Positions 6,365 through 9,937 of a stretch of DNA of 9,937 nt are shown one piece after another. This stretch comes from Deltaproteobacteria bacterium. GTDB taxonomy: Bacteria; Myxococcota_A; Polyangia; Polyangiales; Ga0077539. Positions within the stretch are counted from its first letter, which is position 1; every line of letters starts with the position of its first letter. The notes under the pieces are model-generated. The model was not told the origin of the DNA. It searched no databases and saw only the letters and a list, made by a program, of their open reading frames with translations. The position numbers were made by a program, and so were the translations under genes. The DNA lies in the NCBI GenBank assembly GCA_947494865.1, contig CANMAT010000083.1, positions 1-9,937 on the forward strand, written 5' to 3'.

Positions 6365-9001
6365 CTACGGCATCAGCGTGCTGCGCTCGCGCGCGTCGGC
6401 GTCGACGGCGGCGCGCTCGTACGGCATCGGGCGGTAGCGCCCGTTCACCCAGTCGTCTTGCGTGTCGAGCCAGTGTGTCGACCCGGGCACGCCCGACACG
6501 CCGATGGGAAAGTTCACCACGGCGCTCGGCGTACCGTCCGCGCCGAACGAGGTCACCATGCGATACACGGCGCCCGCGCGCGACTCGTGAAACATGCGCG
6601 GCTGGGCCCCGTCGAAGAAGAGCGCCTGCGACACGTTCACCGTGCCAATGGAGCCCTCGGTCTGCGAACTGCCCGCGTCGAAGGGGCCCGCGCGATCGAA
6701 CATCGGGCGCAGCGCCGTGCGGTGATAGTCGCGCCAGCGGTAGCGCGCCGGGTCGGCGCTGCCGAAGCGCTGCGCGAGCCACGCGCGCGTCTCGTCGAGG
6801 CTCTGCAGCACCAGCGCGTCTCTCCCCTGCTGCATGAAGCGATCGGCCATCGGGAAGCGCCGGTTGAGCGTGTGCGCCAGGAGCTTGAGAATGTACACGG
6901 GCTCCCGCGAGATCACCGCGTCGAAGAGCACCTGCACGTCGTCGGCGAGCACGGCGCGCGCGAGAAAGTGCTGCAGGCCCTCGTAGATCACCGGCGCCGC
7001 CGCGTCGCGCGCCATGCGCTTGTCCCACGCCATGAGGGCGTCGTAGAGGGCCGCGTTGGCCGGGTCGCTGCGGTACCGCATGAGCGCGGGCGCGGTGGCC
7101 GCCGCCTGCCACGCGTCGCGCAACGACGGGAGCACCTCGTCGGCGAGGGTGTTGTACGTGTCGGTCTGCAGCGCCTCCATGTCGGCCACGGTCACCGTGC
7201 CGCGCGTCGTGAGCCGCGTGAGTTCGCTCTCGATGCGCGCCGCGCGCGTGCCCGGGTCGAACCAGGTGCCGTAATAGAACGGGTCGTCGTCGTAGCGGCC
7301 GTTGCCGGTGAAGCCGAAGGGGTCGTTGTTGGCCGACGCCACGAAGCCCCGCGCGCCGCCGCGGCTGTGGGGCTGTCGATCGGCCGTGAGGAGCGTCCCC
7401 GTCCACACGGTGCGCGGGTCGGTGCCGTCGAGGGCGGTGCTCGGGTTGGGCATCGTGCGCGGGTCGCCGCGGTCGGGGACGAGCACCGTCGAGCGGTACG
7501 CGAGGCCCTGCGCGTCGGCCGCCAGAAAGTTGAACGCCGCGATCTCGTTCTCGCGCGTAAGGGCGTCGAAGGCCTCGGCGCTCGCCGCGCGGTCGATGCC
7601 GAAGAACAGCACCGCCTCTTGTGTGGGGCGAAAGCCCGTCCACTGGTAGAGCAATCGCTCCGACCCCGAGGTGACGGGCACCGGCGTGAGGTTGGTGGGC
7701 AAGAGCACCCCCTGATCGCCCACGAGCTCGACGGGGTACGCCTGCGCGGCCTCACCCTTCACCGCGATGGTCTCGGTGCACGCGCGCACCGCGAGCTCGC
7801 GTCCCGCGAGGGTCACCGAGGTGCCCCCGTAGGGCACGCGCCAGATGTCCATCATGTCGGGATAGGCCGTGGTAGCCGTCCACCCGATGCGACGGTTGTG
7901 GCCGAGGTGCACGCCCGGCGCCCCCGCGAAGGAGAAGCCCAGCACGTCGAAGGTGCCGCCGCGCGCGGCGCTGTTCATGTGGTGCGCCCACATCACCGAC
8001 GGCGTACGAATGGGCTGGTGCGGGTCGCCCGCGATGAGCGGTCGTCCGTTGAAGGTGTGCCGCCCCGCCACCGCCCAGTTATTGCTCGCCCCGTGCGCGA
8101 AGGGCGACGCGCCCTCGAGCAGCGCGTCGACGCGCGCCATCAGCGACGGATCGACCCTGCGCCGCGGCGCGACGGGCACGCTCCGACGCTCGCGCGGAGC
8201 CCGCGTACGACGGGCCATGACGGGCATAGGACGCTCGTCCGGCGGCTGAATGAAGGCCGTCGTGAGCGAGCGCGAGAGGGGCAGCGCGTTGGCCTCGGGC
8301 AAGAGCCCGTTGATGATGGTGGAGAGCAGGTCGTAATCGAGCTGGTTGGCGTTCTGAAACAGAATGAGCCGCGACACGATGTAGGGGTCGTCGACGGTCC
8401 ACAGGGCGGGGCGAAAGTCGAACTCGCCGGGGCCGAAGCCCGCGGGCAGCGGCGCCGTGCCCGCGTTCACCTCGGCGACGCGACGGTTTACACCCGCCGT
8501 CCACGCGTCGAGGAGGCGGTGAATCTCCGGGTGCTCTCTGCGCACGCGCTCGGCGCTCTCGGTGCCCCAGCGCACCACGCCCATGAGCCGCACGAGCTGG
8601 TCTTGCCCGAGCTTCTCGCGGCCGATCACGGCGGCGAGCTCACCGCGCGCCGAGCGCCGCATGAGCTCCATCTGAAACAGCCGATCGACCGCCTGCGTGT
8701 ACCCCGACGCGAAGAACACATCGTCGTCGGTGGCCGCGTACAGGTGCGGAATCCCGAGGCTGTCGCGCACCACCTCGACGGGCGCCGAGAGGCGCTGAAA
8801 CGTGGGCGCGCGGCTCCCCGTCGGCGGCGTGTAACAGCCCGCAGCCACGGCCGCGTCAGGCGCGTCGGCCGCCACCGCGGCGTCGGTGACATCAACCGTC
8901 ACGGCCCCGCTGTCGACGGGCGCCGCGGGTTGCGCGTCGCAGCCCAGCGCCACCAGCGAGAGGGCACACAGCGACCGCTCCACACTCGAACGAAGTCCCA
9001 T
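6365..9001 (-). CDS. penicillin acylase family protein (Ntn-hydrolase lipoprotein)
   Basis: This secreted amidohydrolase precursor of 878 residues should self-cleave into two chains. Residues 1-21 form a lipoprotein signal (ALGC, Cys21), followed by an Asp/Ala linker to about 55. The alpha-chain region runs from about 70 to 255 (IPHLYA, ASGYTQAVDRLFQMELMRR). A spacer (256-305) contains an Arg-rich stretch, Arg264-Arg282. The beta chain would begin at Ser306 in HGA-SNNWAV, the expected catalytic N-terminal nucleophile. Asn491 (AFNFLAAD) and Arg511 (VPDRGDPR) match the oxyanion Asn and the conserved Arg known from penicillin G acylase. The length is typical of the family. The substrate (beta-lactam side chain, acyl-homoserine lactone or another amide) cannot be told from sequence. 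The start has AGGAG six bases upstream. REP-like repeats lie 77 bp or more upstream of its start, and its stop is one base from the convergent membrane-protein gene. Confidence 0.93.
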   Translation of the reverse strand: MGLRSSVERSLCALSLVALGCDAQPAAPVDSGAVTVDVTDAAVAADAPDAAVAAGCYTPPTGSRAPTFQRLSAPVEVVRDSLGIPHLYAATDDDVFFASGYTQAVDRLFQMELMRRSARGELAAVIGREKLGQDQLVRLMGVVRWGTESAERVRREHPEIHRLLDAWTAGVNRRVAEVNAGTAPLPAGFGPGEFDFRPALWTVDDPYIVSRLILFQNANQLDYDLLSTIINGLLPEANALPLSRSLTTAFIQPPDERPMPVMARRTRAPRERRSVPVAPRRRVDPSLMARVDALLEGASPFAHGASNNWAVAGRHTFNGRPLIAGDPHQPIRTPSVMWAHHMNSAARGGTFDVLGFSFAGAPGVHLGHNRRIGWTATTAYPDMMDIWRVPYGGTSVTLAGRELAVRACTETIAVKGEAAQAYPVELVGDQGVLLPTNLTPVPVTSGSERLLYQWTGFRPTQEAVLFFGIDRAASAEAFDALTRENEIAAFNFLAADAQGLAYRSTVLVPDRGDPRTMPNPSTALDGTDPRTVWTGTLLTADRQPHSRGGARGFVASANNDPFGFTGNGRYDDDPFYYGTWFDPGTRAARIESELTRLTTRGTVTVADMEALQTDTYNTLADEVLPSLRDAWQAAATAPALMRYRSDPANAALYDALMAWDKRMARDAAAPVIYEGLQHFLARAVLADDVQVLFDAVISREPVYILKLLAHTLNRRFPMADRFMQQGRDALVLQSLDETRAWLAQRFGSADPARYRWRDYHRTALRPMFDRAGPFDAGSSQTEGSIGTVNVSQALFFDGAQPRMFHESRAGAVYRMVTSFGADGTPSAVVNFPIGVSGVPGSTHWLDTQDDWVNGRYRPMPYERAAVDADARERSTLMP

Positions 9002-9007
9002 GGCGCA

Positions 9008-9012
9008 CTCCT
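9008..9012 (-). promoter_or_regulatory. ribosome binding site of the acylase gene
   Basis: AGGAG on the minus strand stands six bases before the ATG at 9001-8999 and supports that start. Confidence 0.7.
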
Positions 9013-9077
9013 ATCACCGCGCGCATCGCGTGCGAAGAGGCGCCGCAAACGCCCTGACGACGAACACTTCAATCGCA

Positions 9078-9113
9078 GAGCGCCGGGGTTTGCCGGGTCC
9101 CCCGGGCTGCACC
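9078..9113 (-). repeat. partial REP-like repeat (copy C, hairpin 2 only)
   Basis: The run GCCGGGGTTTGCCG is identical to the start of copy A, and the tail GGCTGCACC also matches. The hairpin between them is CCGGG-TCC-CCCGG (9093-9105), with the same TCC loop as the full copies but a different stem. The part carrying CTAC and hairpin 1 is missing or has decayed. Confidence 0.65.
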
Positions 9114-9155
9114 CTCATCGTGCCCCAGGTTCTTTCCGGGGGCGGCGCGAGCGAA

Positions 9156-9230
9156 GGCCGGGGTTTGCCGCGTCCCGCGGCTGCACCACCGGGCAACTAC
9201 AGGGGGATCGCACCGGGCGTTGCCCGGCGC
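9156..9230 (-). repeat. REP-like palindromic repeat, full copy A
   Basis: This 75-bp unit is repeated at 9762-9836 with about 8 mismatches, in the same orientation. On the plus strand it contains hairpin 2 (GCCGCG-TCC-CGCGGC, 9167-9181), CCGGGCAA (9189-9196), CTAC (9197-9200, read as GTAG on the minus strand) and hairpin 1 (CCGGGC-GTT-GCCCGG, 9213-9227). CCGGGCAA can also pair with TTGCCCGG at 9220-9227, giving an alternative 8-bp stem. It lies 77 bp downstream of the transposase stop. Confidence 0.85.
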
Positions 9231-9292
9231 TCAGCCACCTCATCGATCACCTGCCTTGATCGGCGAAAGTGATGCGTGATGACCTCCGTGCA

Positions 9293-9305
9293 CGATCATC
9301 GATCG
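9293..9305 (-). terminator. small hairpin next to the transposase stop codon
   Basis: CGATC-ATC-GATCG is a perfect 5-bp stem beginning one base after the transposase stop. It has no T-tract. It could be a weak terminator or part of a transposon end. Confidence 0.2.
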
Positions 9306-9306
9306 C

Positions 9307-9732
9307 TCAACGGACACCGCGTGGCGGCCCCACGCGCTCCCACTCGGTCACGATGGATGCCTCACCATGGTGTGCAGGCTGGTTGCGAATGTAGTCGCGC
9401 ACCGTGTCGAGCTCCGTGTCGCGGAGCGTGAACGCGCCATAGCCCTCCTGCCACGCGAAGGCGCTGACGCCGCACTCGTCGTGCATGAAGCCCGACGAGC
9501 ACGCCTTGAGATCGCGCACGAGGTCGGCGACCGCTACAGAGGGGTGGAGCCCCACGAGCACATGAACGTGCTCCTCGACGCCACCGACCGAGAGGGCCAC
9601 ACAACGGAGCGGGCGACACCGTGACGAGAGCAGGCCGTGGAGGCGTGGAGCGATTGCAGGGGTGATCCAGCGCGTGCGCAGCTTCGTGGCCCACACCAGA
9701 TGCACGTACAGCCGTGTATAGGTCGATGACAT
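9307..9732 (-). CDS. REP-associated tyrosine transposase / IS200-like Y1 transposase (HUH family)
   Basis: The product has 141 residues and belongs to the Y1 single-strand transposases, which nick and rejoin DNA through a covalent phosphotyrosine. The opening YTRLYVHLVWATKLR (5-19) is the usual first strand. The metal-binding HUH motif is His55-Val-His57, in VEEHVHVLV. FAWQEGYGAF (92-101) is the conserved pre-helix segment, and the catalytic Tyr114 lies in DYIRNQ with Gln118 as the third metal ligand (YxxxQ). The length is near normal and no frameshift is seen, so it appears intact. REP-like repeats on both sides favour a RAYT, a domesticated transposase that acts on REP sequences, over an ordinary IS200. 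I chose the ATG at 9732; ATG at 9741 (MRSMSST) is equally possible, and neither has a clear ribosome site. Codons such as TCA, ACA, TAT and GTT are commoner here than in neighbouring genes, suggesting foreign origin. Confidence 0.9.
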   Translation of the reverse strand: MSSTYTRLYVHLVWATKLRTRWITPAIAPRLHGLLSSRCRPLRCVALSVGGVEEHVHVLVGLHPSVAVADLVRDLKACSSGFMHDECGVSAFAWQEGYGAFTLRDTELDTVRDYIRNQPAHHGEASIVTEWERVGPPRGVR

Positions 9733-9761
9733 CGAGCGCATTTTCGCATGGGGAGCGCAGG

Positions 9762-9836
9762 GGCCGGGGATCGCCGCGTCCCGCGGCTGCACCACCGGGC
9801 AACTACAGGGGCTTCGCACCGGGCAATTCCCGACGC
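9762..9836 (-). repeat. REP-like palindromic repeat, full copy B
   Basis: This matches copy A base for base except for about 8 substitutions, at an offset of exactly 606 bases. Hairpin 2 (9773-9787) is unchanged, and CTAC is at 9803-9806 (GTAG on the minus strand). Hairpin 1 is weaker here (CGGG-CAATT-CCCG, 9820-9832). CCGGGCAA occurs twice (9795-9802 and 9819-9826). The unit lies 29 bp upstream of the transposase start codon, so it may sit in the gene's promoter or leader. Confidence 0.85.
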
Positions 9837-9919
9837 GAACAGACGATGAGCGCATCGCTCCGCGCCCGCACGTCGCTGTAACGCGCTCGTCGCGTGAGTC
9901 GATGAGCCGAGCCCACGGA

Positions 9920-9937
9920 GCGCCGGGCAATGCCCGA
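9920..9937 (-). repeat. partial REP-like hairpin (copy D, cut by the window end)
   Basis: The last 18 bases form CGGGC-AAT-GCCCG (9924-9936). They match hairpin 1 of copy B at 16 of 18 positions in the same orientation. The rest of a 75-bp unit is not found to its left, so it is a solitary hairpin or part of a differently ordered copy beyond the window. Confidence 0.55.

Larger units (their letters stand above)
9002..9306. other. intergenic region between acylase and transposase genes
   Basis: This 305-bp gap has no credible gene. It holds the presumed acylase promoter (no clear -10/-35 boxes seen), a partial REP-like repeat (9078-9113), a full REP-like repeat (9156-9230), a possible GCCCC/GGGGC stem (9122-9143), two copies of TCATCGATC (9240-9248 and 9296-9304) and a small hairpin next to the transposase stop. 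Confidence 0.7.
9078..9937 (-). mobile_element. RAYT-REP locus (transposase with flanking REP-like repeats)
   Basis: The unit comprises the Y1 transposase gene and four REP-like sequences: two full copies on either side of the gene and partial copies at the outer edges. The stretch 9156-9836 (681 bp) is also the size of a one-gene IS200 element, so an alternative reading is an insertion sequence with unusually similar ends. The outer limit on the right is not reached within the window. Confidence 0.6.

Noticed and set aside
2973..6437. 1154-codon ORF on the plus strand
   Set aside because: It is an alternative frame over two well-supported genes. Its product is mostly Arg/Pro/Ala/His with no domain.
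6458..9259. 933-codon ORF on the plus strand
   Set aside because: It is antisense to the acylase gene, which carries all family motifs. The plus-strand product is Arg/His/Val/Glu-rich with no recognisable domain.
9362..9802. 146-codon minus-strand ORF over the transposase
   Set aside because: It is another frame of the transposase gene and of repeat B. The HUH and YxxxQ motifs are found only in the chosen frame.
9078..9937. CRISPR-like array
   Set aside because: The repeats are few, palindromic, unequal in length and irregularly spaced, with a gene between them and no spacers or cas genes.
1..9937. tRNA or rRNA genes
   Set aside because: No cloverleaf with a T-loop motif and no conserved rRNA segments were noticed by reading; no computed scan was possible.

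Overview
The window is a very GC-rich bacterial chromosome segment. Codon third positions are almost all G or C. Several features suggest a myxobacterium-like member of Myxococcota: lipoproteins with Asp/Ala/Pro-rich linkers after the lipobox, a large GAF-containing sigma-54 activator with an all-helical N-terminal part, and many spurious long ORFs on the opposite strands. This assignment is an inference from style, not a database match.

Layout from left to right. (1) Positions 1-2307 (+) hold the 3' part of a sigma-54-dependent enhancer-binding regulator (helical repeats, GAF, AAA+ with GAFTGA, Fis-type HTH); its start lies outside the window. (2) It converges on an Fe/Mn superoxide dismutase (2333-2950, -) of an atypical N-terminal type that keeps all four metal ligands. 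(3) A 164-bp divergent intergenic region separates this from a secreted lipoprotein of unknown function (3115-4446, +). (4) Sixty bases later comes a polytopic membrane protein with a C-terminal TPR domain (4507-6363, +), resembling GT-C glycosyltransferases of the TMTC kind. (5) One base after its stop, and convergent with it, ends a penicillin-acylase-family Ntn-hydrolase lipoprotein (6365-9001, -) with the catalytic serine at Ser306.

(6) The right end (about 9078-9937) is the accessory part. It carries a small Y1/HUH single-strand transposase of the IS200/RAYT type (9307-9732, -), bracketed by REP-like palindromic repeats: two 75-bp copies about 89% identical and in the same orientation (9156-9230 and 9762-9836), plus two partial ones (9078-9113 and 9920-9937). 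Each full copy carries two hairpins and, on the transposase strand, a GTAG tetranucleotide. One hairpin shows a compensatory base-pair change between copies. I regard this RAYT-REP module as the most interesting item in the window.

The five larger genes do not form an obvious single pathway. The lipoprotein and GT-C/TPR genes may be co-transcribed. The superoxide dismutase, lipoprotein, membrane protein and acylase would act on oxidative stress and envelope biology, while the transposase locus is an independent insertion-like unit upstream of the acylase.
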